Origin: Streptococcus entericus DSM 14446
GTDB taxonomy: Bacteria; Bacillota; Bacilli; Lactobacillales; Streptococcaceae
Direction: 5' to 3'
Length of the DNA: 64,000 nucleotides
Assembly: GCF_000380025.1 (NCBI RefSeq)
Contig: NZ_KB904155.1
Span: 208,151 to 272,150, forward strand
A program made the translations under genes and the position numbers. Positions 18,107 to 27,469 of this stretch are shown one piece after another; within the stretch, counting starts at the first letter, position 1, and each line of letters opens with the position of its first letter. The notes under the pieces are model-generated. The model was not told the origin of the DNA, ran no database searches, and was given only the letters and a program-made list of their open reading frames with translations.

Positions 18107-20173
18107 CTAGCCCACCAAACTGCCATTCGGCACGCTTGGGTCAACGGTCAAGAGGGTCAGATGACCATCATGCTCAGCCGAGAGAATCATGCCTTGACTG
18201 AGAAGTCCCATCATCTTGCGTGGTTTGAGGTTGGCAACGATTTGCAGTTTTTTCCCGACCAGCTCTTGCTCGTTAGGGTAAAACTTGGCGATACCAGAGA
18301 GAATCTGACGGTCCTCACCATCGCCTGCATCCAGACGGAATTGGAGGAGCTTGTCCGAGCCCTCGACTTTCTGAACCGCCTTGACCTCGGCAACACGGAT
18401 TTCCACGGCGTCAAAGTCCTCAAACTTGATGGCTTTCTTGCTGTTTTTTAGCTCGATAGTTGCTGGATCCCAGTCTTTTTCCTCTTGGGAAATGGCAGAG
18501 CTGCCACCCATTTGGTTCTGGATATAAGCGATTTCTTCCTCCATATCCAAGCGTGGGAAGATTGGTGTCCCCTTCTCCACAACGGTCACGCCTGCTGGTA
18601 GGCCAGACAGAGTCAAATCTTCCAAACTAGACGCTGCTGGTAGCCCCAGCTGTGCCAAGATGGCAGCAGATGTCTCCATCATAAATGGCTGAATGAGGTG
18701 TGCCACCAGACGCAAGCTGGCTGCCAAGTGGCTCATGACTGCTGCCAACTGCTCCTTATCACCCTCTTCTTTTGCCAGCACCCACGGTGCGGTCTCGTCG
18801 ATGTACTTGTTGGTTCGAGCGATTAGGTTCCAAACAGCTTCTAAGGCACGCGGATAGTCAACGGCTTCCATATACTTATGGTAGGCTGTCAGAGACTGCT
18901 CTGCCATTGCCTCCAAATCCGCATCAAAAGCCGTCACGCCTGCCACAAAGGTCGGAATGGTGCCGCCAAAGTACTTGTTGACCATGGCAACGGTGCGGTT
19001 GAGGAGGTTTCCTAGGTCATTGGCCAGCTCGTAATTAATCCGACCGACGTAGTCCTCTGGGGTAAAGGTACCGTCAGAACCAACAGGAAGGCTCCTCATC
19101 AGGTAATAACGAAGTGGGTCAAGACCAAAACGCTCCACCAGCATTTCTGGATAGACCACATTTCCCTTGGACTTGGACATTTTGCCATCTTTCATGACAA
19201 ACCAGCCGTGGGCAATCAAGCGGTTTGGTAATGGCAAATCAAGCGCCATCAGGATAATTGGCCAGTAGATAGAATGAAAACGGAGAATATCCTTAGCTAC
19301 CATGTGGTTGACCTCTGGACTAACTGTAAAGTCCCAGGTCTTACCAGTTTCATCCGTCCAAGATTTGGACACCGTTTGACCAGACCAAAACGTCTCAAAC
19401 TTGCTGGTGTCAGCCTGACCATAGCCTAAGGCAGTGATATAGTTGAGTAAGGCATCAATCCAGACATAGACGACGTGCTTGGGATTAGACTTGACTGGCA
19501 CCCCCCAGCTGAACGTCGTCCGAGACACTGCCAAGTCTTCTAGTCCAGGTTCGATAAAGTTTTTCAGCATCTCATTCATGCGGGAATTTGGACTGATAAA
19601 GTCTGGATTGGCTTTGAAGTAAGCTTCTAAATGTTTTTGGTACTTACTGAGACGGAAAAAATAAGACTCTTCAGACACCCAGGCCACCTCGTGACCAGAT
19701 GGGGCAATCCCTCCTGTGACCTTACCTGTCTCATCTCGGAAAACTTCGGCCAATTGGCTCTCTGTGAAAAATTCCTCATCAGAGACAGAGTACCAGCCTG
19801 AGTATTCTCCCAAATAAATATCGTCCTGCGCTAGCAATTTCTCAAAAACAGCAGCCACCACTTCTTCATGATAGGAATCAGTCGTACGGATAAAGCCGTC
19901 GTAAGAGATATCCAAAAGCTCCCAGAGTTTTTTGACACCGACTGCCATGCCATCAACGTAGGCTTGGGGTGAAATGCCCGACTCCTCAGCCTTGGCTTGG
20001 ATTTTTTGCCCATGCTCGTCAAGACCAGTCAGTGAGTAGACTTCCTTGTTCATCAAGCGATGGTAACGGGCCAAAACATCGCAGGCGATAGTCGTTGTCG
20101 CATTACCGATATGAAGTTTACCTGATGGGTAGTAAATCGGGGTCGTAATATAAAATGGTTGCTTAGTCATCAT
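18107..20173 (-). CDS. metG: Methionyl-tRNA synthetase
   Basis: Class I synthetase charging tRNA-Met. About 688 residues from the ATG at 20173; a second ATG follows directly, and GGAAGGA lies 6 nt upstream. The HIGH-like motif is HIGN in GKLHIGN near residue 20. KMSKS is in [10 protein letters not shown]. The C-terminus is a tRNA-binding domain (OB fold) from about residue 585, seen in [15 protein letters not shown] longer reading from TTG at 20188 would begin inside the ribosome site and is rejected. The SGNH hydrolase is cotranscribed downstream. A -10 TATAAT at about 20223-20228 probably drives it. Confidence 0.97.
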   Translation of the reverse strand: MMTKQPFYITTPIYYPSGKLHIGNATTTIACDVLARYHRLMNKEVYSLTGLDEHGQKIQAKAEESGISPQAYVDGMAVGVKKLWELLDISYDGFIRTTDSYHEEVVAAVFEKLLAQDDIYLGEYSGWYSVSDEEFFTESQLAEVFRDETGKVTGGIAPSGHEVAWVSEESYFFRLSKYQKHLEAYFKANPDFISPNSRMNEMLKNFIEPGLEDLAVSRTTFSWGVPVKSNPKHVVYVWIDALLNYITALGYGQADTSKFETFWSGQTVSKSWTDETGKTWDFTVSPEVNHMVAKDILRFHSIYWPIILMALDLPLPNRLIAHGWFVMKDGKMSKSKGNVVYPEMLVERFGLDPLRYYLMRSLPVGSDGTFTPEDYVGRINYELANDLGNLLNRTVAMVNKYFGGTIPTFVAGVTAFDADLEAMAEQSLTAYHKYMEAVDYPRALEAVWNLIARTNKYIDETAPWVLAKEEGDKEQLAAVMSHLAASLRLVAHLIQPFMMETSAAILAQLGLPAASSLEDLTLSGLPAGVTVVEKGTPIFPRLDMEEEIAYIQNQMGGSSAISQEEKDWDPATIELKNSKKAIKFEDFDAVEIRVAEVKAVQKVEGSDKLLQFRLDAGDGEDRQILSGIAKFYPNEQELVGKKLQIVANLKPRKMMGLLSQGMILSAEHDGHLTLLTVDPSVPNGSLVG

Positions 20174-20259
20174 TATCATTCCTTCCAAACTAGACGAATG
20201 AGTCTAGGTAATAACATCTTCAATTATAGCAAAAACTTGATTTTTTCGCAAAAATAGAA

Positions 20260-20284
20260 GAAAAAAGACTGCAAAACGCAGCCT
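20260..20284 (-). terminator. Terminator of tsf
   Basis: AGGCTGC/GCAGTCT stem with a TTTT loop on the minus strand, followed by six T, 13 nt after the tsf stop codon. Confidence 0.8.
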
Positions 20285-20297
20285 TTCGTCGTTTATC

Positions 20298-21338
20298 TTA
20301 GTTTTTAAGAGCAGCTGCCATGGTTGCTGCAACTTCTGCTTCAAAGTCGTTTGATGCTTTCTCGATGCCTTCACCTACCTCAAAACGAGCAAAGGTAATG
20401 GCTTTAGCGTTGACGCTATCAAGGTAAGCTTCAACAGTCTTGCTGTCATCCATGATATAAACTTGTGCAAGAAGGGTATACGCTTGGTCAACTTGTGTGT
20501 TGTCCAAGAGGAAGCGATCCATCTTACCTGGGATGATTTTATCCCAGATTTTTTCTGGTTTGCCTTCAGCAGCCAATTCTGCTTTGATGTCAGCTTCTGC
20601 TTGAGCGATAATCTCGTCAGTCAACTGAGCTTTTGAGCCATATTTCAAGAGTGGCAAGGCAGGCTTGTCAACCATTGCACGGCTTTCATTATCTTGTTCG
20701 ATTTTGTGGTTAAGTTGCGCCAACTCATCTTTGATAAACTGCTCATCCAACTCAGTGTAAGACAAAACAGTTGGTTTCATCGCAGCGATGTGCATAGAGA
20801 CTTGTTTAGCAAGTGCCTCATCCCCACCCTCGATAACAGAGATAACACCGATACGACCACCGTTATGTTGGTAAGCACCGAAAGCTTGGTCATCAGTTTT
20901 CTCAATCAAAGCAAAACGACGGAAGGAAATTTTCTCACCGATGGTTGCTGTTGCATTGATGTAAGCCGCTTCCAAAGTTTCACCATTTGAAAGAGTGATT
21001 GCCATTGCTTCTTCATTGTTAGCAGGTTTTTGTTCAGCGATAGCTTTTGCAGTCTCGTTAACCAACTCAACAAATTGCGCATTTTTCGCAACGAAGTCAG
21101 TTTCTGCGTTAACCTCAACAACAGCTGCAACGTTGCCGTTAACGTAGACTCCAGTCAACCCTTCAGCGGCAACACGGTCAGCTTTTTTAGCCGCTTTTGC
21201 CATACCTTTTTCACGAAGCAATTCAATCGCTTTGTCGATGTCACCATCAGTTTCAACAAGTGCTTTTTTTGCGTCCATAACACCAGCACCTGATTTTTCA
21301 CGCAATTCTTTAACCAAAGCTGCAGTAATTTCTGCCAT
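20298..21338 (-). CDS. tsf: Elongation factor Ts
   Basis: 346 residues from the ATG at 21338, preceded by GGAGG. It exchanges GDP for GTP on EF-Tu. The N-terminal UBA-like domain has [16 protein letters not shown], and TDFVAKN, which contacts EF-Tu, lies near residue 81. The longer reading from TTG at 21353 begins within the ribosome site and is rejected. It lies downstream of rpsB in the conserved rpsB-tsf operon, with a 67-nt gap that contains a G/C hairpin. Confidence 0.97.
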   Translation of the reverse strand: MAEITAALVKELREKSGAGVMDAKKALVETDGDIDKAIELLREKGMAKAAKKADRVAAEGLTGVYVNGNVAAVVEVNAETDFVAKNAQFVELVNETAKAIAEQKPANNEEAMAITLSNGETLEAAYINATATIGEKISFRRFALIEKTDDQAFGAYQHNGGRIGVISVIEGGDEALAKQVSMHIAAMKPTVLSYTELDEQFIKDELAQLNHKIEQDNESRAMVDKPALPLLKYGSKAQLTDEIIAQAEADIKAELAAEGKPEKIWDKIIPGKMDRFLLDNTQVDQAYTLLAQVYIMDDSKTVEAYLDSVNAKAITFARFEVGEGIEKASNDFEAEVAATMAAALKN

Positions 21339-21364
21339 TATTTTTTCCTCCAATTTTTTAAGAA

Positions 21365-21389
21365 AAGGGGAGGGCTGGGCCCGCCCCTT
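21365..21389 (-). promoter_or_regulatory. Hairpin between rpsB and tsf
   Basis: AAGGGG-A-GGGC pairs with GCCC-G-CCCCTT around a TGG loop, with one mismatch. It lacks a proper T run, so it may be a partial terminator or processing site that sets the S2 to EF-Ts ratio (inference). Confidence 0.5.
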
Positions 21390-21405
21390 AAGTTATTTCA
21401 CGATA

Positions 21406-22188
21406 TTAAGCGTTGTTACCTTCAACAACTTCAACCAATTCTTCGATTGATTCAGTTGAAGCAGGCTCAGCTGCCAACTCTGCTTCAACAGCAGCAACTG
21501 AATCTTCACCCTGACGACCTTCAATAACAGCGTCAGCCAATTTAGCGGTGATCAATTTAACCGCACGAATAGCGTCATCGTTAGCTGGGATAATCACATC
21601 GATATCATCTGGATCAGCATTGGTGTCAACCATAGCCACAACAGGGATACCAAGTTTTTTAGCTTCTTTCACAGCGATTTGCTCTTTGTGTGGGTCAACC
21701 ACATAAATCACGTCAGGAATACGAGGCATATCAGCGATACCACCCAAGAATTTCTCAAGACGAGCACGTTGTTTGTTAAGCAAAGCAACTTCTTTCTTAG
21801 GAAGAACATCGAAAGTTCCGTCTTCTTCCATACGGTTGATGTCTTTCAAGCGAGCGATACGCTTTTGGATTGTTTCCCAGTTAGTAAGAGTTCCACCCAA
21901 CCAACGGTGGTTGATGTAGTATTGACCAGCACGAGTAGCTTCTTCTTTAACAGCTTCTGATGCTTGCTTTTTAGTCCCAACGAAGAGGATAACCGCATCG
22001 TTAGCTGCAGCGTCACGAATAAATTCGTAAGCTTGGTCTGCTAATTTCACAGTTTGTTGCAAGTCAATCACGTGGATGCCGTTGCGTTCTGTGAAGATGT
22101 ACTTAGCCATCTTAGGGTTCCAGCGACGAGTTTGGTGACCAAAGTGAACACCAGCCTCAAGTAATTGTTTCATTGAAATAACTGCCAT
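21406..22188 (-). CDS. rpsB: 30S ribosomal protein S2
   Basis: 260 residues, normal for the streptococcal S2 protein. The N-terminus ([20 protein letters not shown]) is the family signature, and NRWLGG-like ([10 protein letters not shown]) and [12 protein letters not shown] blocks follow. The C-terminal tail is acidic. The ATG is preceded by GGAG at suitable spacing. Transcription starts about 110 nt upstream from a consensus-like promoter. First gene of the rpsB-tsf operon. Confidence 0.98.
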   Translation of the reverse strand: MAVISMKQLLEAGVHFGHQTRRWNPKMAKYIFTERNGIHVIDLQQTVKLADQAYEFIRDAAANDAVILFVGTKKQASEAVKEEATRAGQYYINHRWLGGTLTNWETIQKRIARLKDINRMEEDGTFDVLPKKEVALLNKQRARLEKFLGGIADMPRIPDVIYVVDPHKEQIAVKEAKKLGIPVVAMVDTNADPDDIDVIIPANDDAIRAVKLITAKLADAVIEGRQGEDSVAAVEAELAAEPASTESIEELVEVVEGNNA

Positions 22189-22300
22189 GAGTATTTCTCC
22201 TTTTGATGTTTTTTCCTCTTTCAGATTTCAACTCGCAGACTCACCACAAGGGCAACAAGTCCACGATTCATCCAAAATGAGTATTTGTTGCTCAAGCAAC
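22189..22300 (-). promoter_or_regulatory. rpsB 5' leader, possible S2 autoregulatory RNA
   Basis: About 110 nt of untranslated leader containing the perfect hairpin GTTGC-TTGA-GCAAC (about 22286-22299) and further foldable sequence before the ribosome site. Many ribosomal-protein leaders bind their own product; I cannot confirm such a fold here. Confidence 0.35.
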
Positions 22301-22306
22301 TTGATT

Positions 22307-22335
22307 ATTGTACCATAAAACACAACAATTGGCAA
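22307..22335 (-). promoter_or_regulatory. rpsB promoter
   Basis: TTGCCA (22330-22335), 17 nt, TACAAT (22307-22312) on the minus strand. Confidence 0.8.
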
Positions 22336-22470
22336 GTATTTTATTCTCCATTTCATGATAGACAGCGAAAAAAGAAAGCTTGTCATAAGTTCTCAGAAAA
22401 TTAGATGTACAGAGTGAAAACTGCTGAAATTTCTTTTTCAGGCTTCAATACGCCACTGCTGTCAAAAAAT

Positions 22471-22481
22471 TATGCTAAAAT
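22471..22481 (+). promoter_or_regulatory. Extended -10 promoter of the LysR gene, leaderless transcript
   Basis: TATGCTAAAAT ends 6 nt before the ATG at 22488, so transcription should begin at or next to the start codon. No Shine-Dalgarno is present. Confidence 0.6.
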
Positions 22482-22487
22482 AGTCTT

Positions 22488-23417
22488 ATGCGTATCCAAC
22501 AATTACATTATATCATCAAAATCGTTGAGACTGGGTCAATGAACGAGGCGGCTAAGCAACTCTTTATCACTCAGCCGAGTCTATCCAATGCCGTCAGAGA
22601 GCTCGAGAAGGAATTGGGGATTACTGTTTTTATCAGAAATTCCAAAGGCATCAAACTGACCAAGGATGGCGTCGAGTTTCTGTCCTATGCCCGTCAAGTC
22701 GTCGAACAAACAGTTTTGCTCGAAGAGCGTTACAAGGGTAAAAATAAGCACCGCAAGCTCTTTAGTGTCTCTGCCCAGCACTATGCTTTTGTAGTCAACG
22801 CCTTTGTCTCTCTTCTCAAACAGACCGATATGAGTCAGTACGAACTTTTCCTGAGAGAGACCAAGACTTGGGATATTATCGACGATGTCAAACATTTTCG
22901 CAGTGAAATCGGTGTGCTGTTTCTGAGCGCCTATAACCGAGATGTGTTGAGTAAATTGCTTGAAGACAATCGACTTTCCGTTATCCCCTTGTTTAAAGCA
23001 CATCCTCATATCTTTGTCAGTCGTCATCACCCTTTGGCTGGTCGAAAAAAGGTGACCTTAGAAGACCTTGTAGACTTCCCTTATCTCAGTTATGACCAAG
23101 GCATCCATAACTCCTTTTACTTTGCTGAAGAAATCCTCTCTCAGCTTGAGCACAAAAAGTCCATCGTGGTCAGCGACCGTGCTACTTTATTCAATCTTCT
23201 GATTGGTCTAGATGGTTACACTATTGCCACTGGTATTTTGAATAGCAATCTTAACGGCGACAATATCGTCTCAATTCCGCTTGACAGCACGGACGAGATC
23301 GACCTTGTTTACATCAAACACGAACAGGCCAATTTATCAAAAATGGGCGAACAATTTATCCAGTATCTCCTAGACGAGGTGCAGCCCGAAAAGATTACTC
23401 CCAAATATGACTATTGA
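22488..23417 (+). CDS. LysR family transcriptional regulator
   Basis: 309 residues. The N-terminal winged helix-turn-helix begins at residue 1 (MRIQQLHYIIKIVETGSMNE, then AAKQLFITQPSLSNAVRELE), so the ATG at 22488 is the true start. A type 2 periplasmic-binding-like effector domain follows from about residue 90. In streptococci, LysR regulators of this length often control sulfur amino acid or methionine genes, but no target is adjacent here. The gene is monocistronic: its promoter is at 22471-22481 and a terminator is at 23474-23512. The absence of a leader is discussed as a finding. Confidence 0.92.
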   Translation: MRIQQLHYIIKIVETGSMNEAAKQLFITQPSLSNAVRELEKELGITVFIRNSKGIKLTKDGVEFLSYARQVVEQTVLLEERYKGKNKHRKLFSVSAQHYAFVVNAFVSLLKQTDMSQYELFLRETKTWDIIDDVKHFRSEIGVLFLSAYNRDVLSKLLEDNRLSVIPLFKAHPHIFVSRHHPLAGRKKVTLEDLVDFPYLSYDQGIHNSFYFAEEILSQLEHKKSIVVSDRATLFNLLIGLDGYTIATGILNSNLNGDNIVSIPLDSTDEIDLVYIKHEQANLSKMGEQFIQYLLDEVQPEKITPKYDY

Positions 23418-23473
23418 TACCGACTACTTTTTTAGGAATAATCAAGAAGAGAATCACATCAAATTAGACATAG

Positions 23474-23512
23474 AAAAATAGAGACTCACGCAAAAGGTGA
23501 ATCTCTATTTTT
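23474..23512. terminator. Bidirectional terminator after the LysR gene
   Basis: AAAAATAGAGA (23474-23484) pairs with TCTCTATTTTT (23502-23512); it serves the convergent genes on both sides. Confidence 0.85.
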
Positions 23513-23529
23513 CTTAGGCCAGATTTCTT

Positions 23530-24045
23530 TTATCTATTTTTTTGATATGAAATATGACAATCATCCTGTCCGCACATTTTACGATTGTAAATTTTATTTA
23601 TCTTTCCCTCCCAATGATAGCCACAACTTTGGCAACAAAAATACCCCTTAGACTTATTATTTGGAACACGCCCAAGAAAGATAATATTCTGCAAGATTTC
23701 ATCCATTTTAGCTTGGATAGCTTTTTCTTCCTCTGAAAGGGAAGCCCCAGTCGCTTTTGCCTGTTCAATCTTCTGTTGTAATATTTTGTATTTTTGACGA
23801 GCTTGGCGGCTGTCTTCTATAAATTTAAAGAAAGCCCACCAGAGAACGATCGAGGAGAGAATCAGGAAATAGTTATTAGTCCCACCATGACTTAAGTCAT
23901 AATGGATAAGTCCACCTTTAGCTTCAATAGTGTCTTTGATGACAAAAAAGGGAACAATCAATAAAACGATAATCGAAACAAGAATTAAGAAAGTGCTCCC
24001 CACTATTGCACCAAGTAGCTCTTTGAAAGTTTTTTTGTACTTCAA
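23530..24045 (-). CDS. Membrane protein with C-terminal zinc-ribbon-like motif
   Basis: 171 residues from a TTG start, with GGAGG 7 nt upstream. Hydrophobic segments lie at about residues 15-35 and 55-70, then a charged helical region (about 75-130) rich in Lys, Glu and Gln. The C-terminus has CCQSCGYHW and, about 20 residues later, CGQDDCH, four to five cysteines and a histidine that could bind zinc. I do not recognise the family. The gene stands alone, with its own promoter and a shared bidirectional terminator. The zinc-ribbon tail hints at nucleic acid or protein binding on the cytoplasmic side, but nothing nearby supports a function. Confidence 0.75.
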   Translation of the reverse strand: MKYKKTFKELLGAIVGSTFLILVSIIVLLIVPFFVIKDTIEAKGGLIHYDLSHGGTNNYFLILSSIVLWWAFFKFIEDSRQARQKYKILQQKIEQAKATGASLSEEEKAIQAKMDEILQNIIFLGRVPNNKSKGYFCCQSCGYHWEGKINKIYNRKMCGQDDCHISYQKNR

Positions 24046-24078
24046 ACATTCTCCTCCATTTGTTTTTCAGCCAGATGT

Positions 24079-24108
24079 ATTGTAAAAACGGATACTCTTG
24101 CAAATCAA
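24079..24108 (-). promoter_or_regulatory. Promoter of the zinc-ribbon membrane protein
   Basis: TTGATT (24103-24108), 18 nt, TACAAT (24079-24084) on the minus strand, about 35 nt upstream of the TTG start. Confidence 0.55.
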
Positions 24109-24396
24109 GGTGGTTTCAATAGCACTTTGAAAGAAGGTACTCTGAAAAAAACTGCAACAAAAGGTCTAAGCTTTTTAACAAGTGCTCATCATCTGTCCGA
24201 TAGGCAACTATCTTGTTTTTATTTCTTCACTTTTTCAACGTTTGGACTACATTTTTAGTAAGACTTATGAGGATGGGAGTGAAACAGGTTTGGAGACGAT
24301 TTCAGCCCAATCCCTAGAAGTAGGGTAGGTGAGGAGAACTCTCTTTCCATCTATCGAGTTTTTGTCTGGCTCCCTTTCATTCTCTTTTATCATATT
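24109..24396. other. Intergenic region with one copy of a dispersed repeat
   Basis: No gene is visible. The stretch 24271-24335 matches a repeat found at 31416-31481 and, inverted, at 44353-44408. The rest is AT-rich without a clear fold. It lies downstream of the nucleoside operon, for which I find no strong terminator. Confidence 0.5.
24271..24335 (+). repeat. Dispersed extragenic repeat, copy A
   Basis: Shares GATGGGAGTGAAACAG, TTTYAGCCC, CCCTAGAA and AGGTGAGG in the same order and spacing with copies at 31416-31481 and 44353-44408. Confidence 0.6.
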
Positions 24397-25170
24397 CTAA
24401 TCCTGATTCTGGATGAGTTTTAAGATGGCTAAATTAGCTCGGTCAAAGTAAAAAACTGCCCTGTCATAGGTTAGGTCACAAGCTTCTGCAAGAGCGATGA
24501 TGTGATCAAGAAAAACTTGTGACGAAAAACCTGTTGTCCGATGTAACTCTTCTTCGTCAAATGGTTTAATCAGATGTGCCAAGGGGTTTCGAACATTTTT
24601 TTCAAATTGTCGCAAGAGTTGAACCGTTTGTTTTGTGTCCTGTGGCAAGTTCGTTTCCATAATTAAGTCAACTAAACTACTGGACATGACCCGACTGTCT
24701 CGTCTACGCTGGATAAAAGATTGAATGGCTGGATGAGGACTGTTACTCATCTGATCAAAACGCCATCTGTCATACTGGTCACTTTTTGAGTTATGAATAT
24801 AGTCATCCAAGTCTGGAATAAGCTGATAAAGCAAGCGACGATAGAGCCTGTAAATGATTGGGCTGACGGCTCGAACAAAGTCAATCAACTGACCTGTTTT
24901 AACCTTGGCTTCGAGGTCATAAAGGTAATTGATGAGTTGCTCAGCTTCTTGAGTAGGGGCTAACGGAGGGAGACTAAACCGCTCTGACAGCTCTGCTATT
25001 TTCCCTGAATGCCTATAAAGATAGGCAACGTTCAACTCCCTGCGCTCCACTAAGGTCGTCAATAATAAGTGAGCATCTGCCGGTAGGTCAGTTGCAAGTA
25101 GCAAAGCCTGACGATAGGCATAGGTTGCAAGCAGACCTTCAAATGCTGTATACGCAGGCTTAATCGGCAA
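24397..25170 (-). CDS. Orphan HEPN-domain protein resembling the RNase half of Csm6
   Basis: 257 residues from a TTG at 25170 with GGAG 7 nt upstream. It overlaps the deoD stop by 11 nt, so translation is coupled. The C-terminal half carries R194-N-P-L-A-H199, a HEPN R-x4-H catalytic motif, followed by a helix-rich stretch. The block [20 protein letters not shown] (about residues 98-117) also resembles the Csm6 helical region (recognition from memory, not a search). A CARF sensor domain, normally N-terminal in Csm6, is missing, and no CRISPR genes lie in the window. It may be a standalone HEPN RNase or an inactive relative. Last gene of the nucleoside operon. An alternative is an unrelated all-helical protein with a chance motif. 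Confidence 0.6.
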   Translation of the reverse strand: MPIKPAYTAFEGLLATYAYRQALLLATDLPADAHLLLTTLVERRELNVAYLYRHSGKIAELSERFSLPPLAPTQEAEQLINYLYDLEAKVKTGQLIDFVRAVSPIIYRLYRRLLYQLIPDLDDYIHNSKSDQYDRWRFDQMSNSPHPAIQSFIQRRRDSRVMSSSLVDLIMETNLPQDTKQTVQLLRQFEKNVRNPLAHLIKPFDEEELHRTTGFSSQVFLDHIIALAEACDLTYDRAVFYFDRANLAILKLIQNQD

Positions 25171-25870
25171 TCAAGGTCTCCAATCCTACCGCCATCATAT
25201 CGGTGAACGTATTTTGACGCTCTTCAGCGGTCGTGTCCTCATCTGGGTTGACGAGACTGTCCGAAATCGTCATGATACCAAGTGCTTTTACCCCATGCTG
25301 CGCTGCCAAATAGTAAAGAGCTGCCGCTTCCATCTCGATGGCTTTAACACCAAGCTCACCCAATTTCATGTTGCGTTCGGGCATGTTTGAGTAGAAAACA
25401 TCAGAAGACAAAACAGAGCCCACATGGGTTATCAACCCCATGTTTTTGGCGATATGATAGGCCTTATCAAGAAGACCAAAATCCGCGATTTGAGGGAAGT
25501 CAAATTCTGGGAAATCGTTGCGAATGATATTGGAGTTTGTTGCCGCAGCTTGAGCTAAGACCAATTCGCGGACATGAACATTGGGGTCGATCGACCCTGC
25601 TGTTCCCACACGAATCAGTTTTTTCACGCCGTAGTCGACAATGAGCTCACGCGCATAAATAGAGATGGACGGCATGCCCATCCCTGTCCCCATGACAGAG
25701 ACACGGTGCCCCTTGTAAGTCCCTGTGTAGCCAAACATGTTGCGCACTTCGTTGAAGCAGACGGCGTCCTCAAGGAAGTTTTCTGCAATAAATTTAGCGC
25801 GGAGTGGGTCTCCAGGAAGTAAAATTTTATCGGCGATATCGCCTGGTTTTGCTGAAATATGGATGGACAT
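25160..25870 (-). CDS. deoD: Purine nucleoside phosphorylase, DeoD type
   Basis: 236 residues, the hexameric (E. coli type) family. It splits purine (deoxy)nucleosides with phosphate into base and (deoxy)ribose-1-phosphate. Signature blocks are [19 protein letters not shown] at the N-terminus, [17 protein letters not shown], and TISD near the C-terminus. It belongs to the leftward operon with rpiA, deoB and punA, whose products convert the sugar phosphate to pentose phosphate pathway intermediates. The HEPN gene begins inside its 3' end. It is distinct from punA (trimeric family), so both adenosine- and inosine/guanosine-type activities are covered. Confidence 0.95.
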   Translation of the reverse strand: MSIHISAKPGDIADKILLPGDPLRAKFIAENFLEDAVCFNEVRNMFGYTGTYKGHRVSVMGTGMGMPSISIYARELIVDYGVKKLIRVGTAGSIDPNVHVRELVLAQAAATNSNIIRNDFPEFDFPQIADFGLLDKAYHIAKNMGLITHVGSVLSSDVFYSNMPERNMKLGELGVKAIEMEAAALYYLAAQHGVKALGIMTISDSLVNPDEDTTAEERQNTFTDMMAVGLETLIAD

Positions 25871-25921
25871 AATAATATGTTCCTTTCTTTATATAAAAAA
25901 TATACTACTAATAATATTGTG

Positions 25922-26086
25922 TCACCAAATGACTAATTTTTTCTTTTTCCAAAAGCTAGATTGAGGAAAAAAGAAGGTAAAGAAGATAGCAAGCCAAGGG
26001 ACGTCCCCTTGAAACAGCCCAAAGAGAACTTGGACAAAACTCGCACCAGCTAATCCTACAAAAAGATACTTCAAAAACGGGTTCAT
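25922..26086 (-). CDS. Small hydrophobic protein in the nucleoside operon
   Basis: 54 residues (MNPFLKYLFVGLAGASF to KKKKLVIW), ATG at 26086, stop at 25922. It has one or two hydrophobic segments (about 7-25 and 31-42) and a basic tail. The ribosome site is weak (AAAGAG). It lies between punA and deoD, after the frameshifted sister gene at 26102-26259. I do not recognise it; location in the membrane is an inference. Coding status rests on the clean frame, membrane-like composition and operon position. Confidence 0.6.
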   Translation of the reverse strand: MNPFLKYLFVGLAGASFVQVLFGLFQGDVPWLAIFFTFFFPQSSFWKKKKLVIW

Positions 26087-26101
26087 ACTCTTTTTTCTTT
26101 C

Positions 26102-26259
26102 TTATTTTTTCTTACCGTCTTGAGCAGCTAAAGTGATAAAAATCATACCTGAACTCATAAAAAGGAGGCCAGAAGTCTTATTATTACTTGTAAGAAATAT
26201 AAACAAACCCACTAGCATCTGTATCAGACCACTAAAAAGGGAGATCTTTTTTTATCCAT
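26102..26259 (-). pseudogene. Small membrane protein with a 1-nt frameshift in a poly-A tract
   Basis: An ATG at 26259, with GGAG upstream at the end of punA, starts MDKK but the frame stops after 11 codons. One extra base in the A7 run (26248-26253 region) would give a continuous 52-residue protein, MDKKKISLFSGLIQMLVGLF and onward to a stop at 26102, with two hydrophobic segments. The length of 158 nt is one short of a whole number of codons. This is a real deletion, a sequencing error in a homopolymer, or a slippage-prone (phase-variable) gene. Similar in size to the next gene. Confidence 0.6.
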
Positions 26260-26260
26260 C

Positions 26261-27070
26261 CTACAACTCCGCCAAGATCGCCTTGACCAAACCTTTGAAA
26301 TTACCCTTGATTTGCTGGGTGACTTCGACCACTTCTTCGTGGTTGAGTTCGGCTTGGAAACCTGCCGCCTTATTGGTGATGGCAGAGATACCGAGGACTT
26401 TTAGCCCTGAATGGACAGCGACGATGACTTCTGGCACAGTTGACATGCCGACCGCATCTGCTCCCATGCCCTTAAAGGCGCGGATTTCAGCTGGGGTCTC
26501 ATAGTTTGGTCCAGCGTAGCCACAGTACACACCTTCATCCAGTTTAAGGCCCTGCTCTTCTGCCACTCGGTGAGCAATCTCGCGCCAAGCTTTGGTGTAA
26601 GCATCTGACATATCTGGGAAGCGCGGACCAAAGTCATCTAAGTTTGGACCAAATAGGGGGTTGTGCCCTGTCATGTTGATGTGGTCAGAAATAGCCATCA
26701 AGGTTCCTGGTCCAAAGTTAATGCCACCTGCGGCATTGGTGACGAGAACTCCCTCACAACCCAGAGCCTTCATGACACGGACAGGGAAAGTTACTAACTC
26801 AAGGCTATTGCCCTCGTAAAAATGAAAGCGTCCTTGAAGAGCCAAGACCTTGCGGCCTGCGAGATCTCCGTAGACCAGCTTGCCTGCGTGTCCAACGACA
26901 TGCGACTGCCCCCAGTTGGGAATATCTGCATAGTCAAGGATGATGCTGTTTTCGATTTCGTCTGCCAGCTCACCCAGACCAGAGCCCAAGATGAGACCAA
27001 ATTCTGGCTTAATCATGCCTTTTTCTTCTAAAAAAGCTTGCGTTTCTCTAATTTTTTCTAGTAATGACAT
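26261..27070 (-). CDS. punA: Purine nucleoside phosphorylase (inosine/guanosine, trimeric family)
   Basis: 269 residues from the ATG at 27070 (MSLLEKIRET), with GAAAGGA upstream; a longer TTG reading starts inside that site. It phosphorolyses inosine and guanosine. Signature blocks: LILGSGLGELADEI near residue 27, a phosphate-binding GRFHFYEG and VTNAAGGIN. Member of the rpiA-deoB operon. Two small membrane genes follow directly. Confidence 0.94.
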   Translation of the reverse strand: MSLLEKIRETQAFLEEKGMIKPEFGLILGSGLGELADEIENSIILDYADIPNWGQSHVVGHAGKLVYGDLAGRKVLALQGRFHFYEGNSLELVTFPVRVMKALGCEGVLVTNAAGGINFGPGTLMAISDHINMTGHNPLFGPNLDDFGPRFPDMSDAYTKAWREIAHRVAEEQGLKLDEGVYCGYAGPNYETPAEIRAFKGMGADAVGMSTVPEVIVAVHSGLKVLGISAITNKAAGFQAELNHEEVVEVTQQIKGNFKGLVKAILAEL

Positions 27071-27091
27071 ACCTATTCCTTTCAACATTTA

Positions 27092-27457
27092 TTATATAGT
27101 ATCCCTAATTTTCTTAGGAAGCTTAGCAACAACCAACTGATAAGAGGTCTCTATTAAAGCAGCCAACATGTCTTGACTCACCTCATCAGTTGTGACATCA
27201 ATAGAGTTCCAATGGGCTTTGTTTGTATAATATCCTGGCACAATGGACTTATAGGTTGATCGTAGTACTTCATTCCTTCCAGGGAGATTTTTTAGGGTGA
27301 TAAAACTCCCTTTTTCTGAATGGTTTGAGAGGAGCCCAAAAAATTTTCCGGCAACATCAAAATAGTAACATTCCCAATCCTCTCGATAATAAACCCGAGC
27401 ACCTGTTAGCTTCTCGCCTTCAGCAATGCAAAAATCTATTTTATCTTGAATCGACAT
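27092..27457 (-). CDS. MmcQ/YjbR-like protein
   Basis: 121 residues, the usual length of the MmcQ/YjbR family (a small alpha/beta fold similar to DNA-binding CyaY-like domains). The C-terminal block HWNSIDV near residue 82, followed by helix LLAALIETSYQLVVAKLPKK, fits the family. Function is unknown; a DNA-binding role has been proposed only from the fold. It lies between punA and the ArsC-like gene, separated by 12-21 nt on each side, so it is cotranscribed. Confidence 0.8.
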   Translation of the reverse strand: MSIQDKIDFCIAEGEKLTGARVYYREDWECYYFDVAGKFFGLLSNHSEKGSFITLKNLPGRNEVLRSTYKSIVPGYYTNKAHWNSIDVTTDEVSQDMLAALIETSYQLVVAKLPKKIRDTI

Positions 27458-27469
27458 TGTTTTCTTCCT

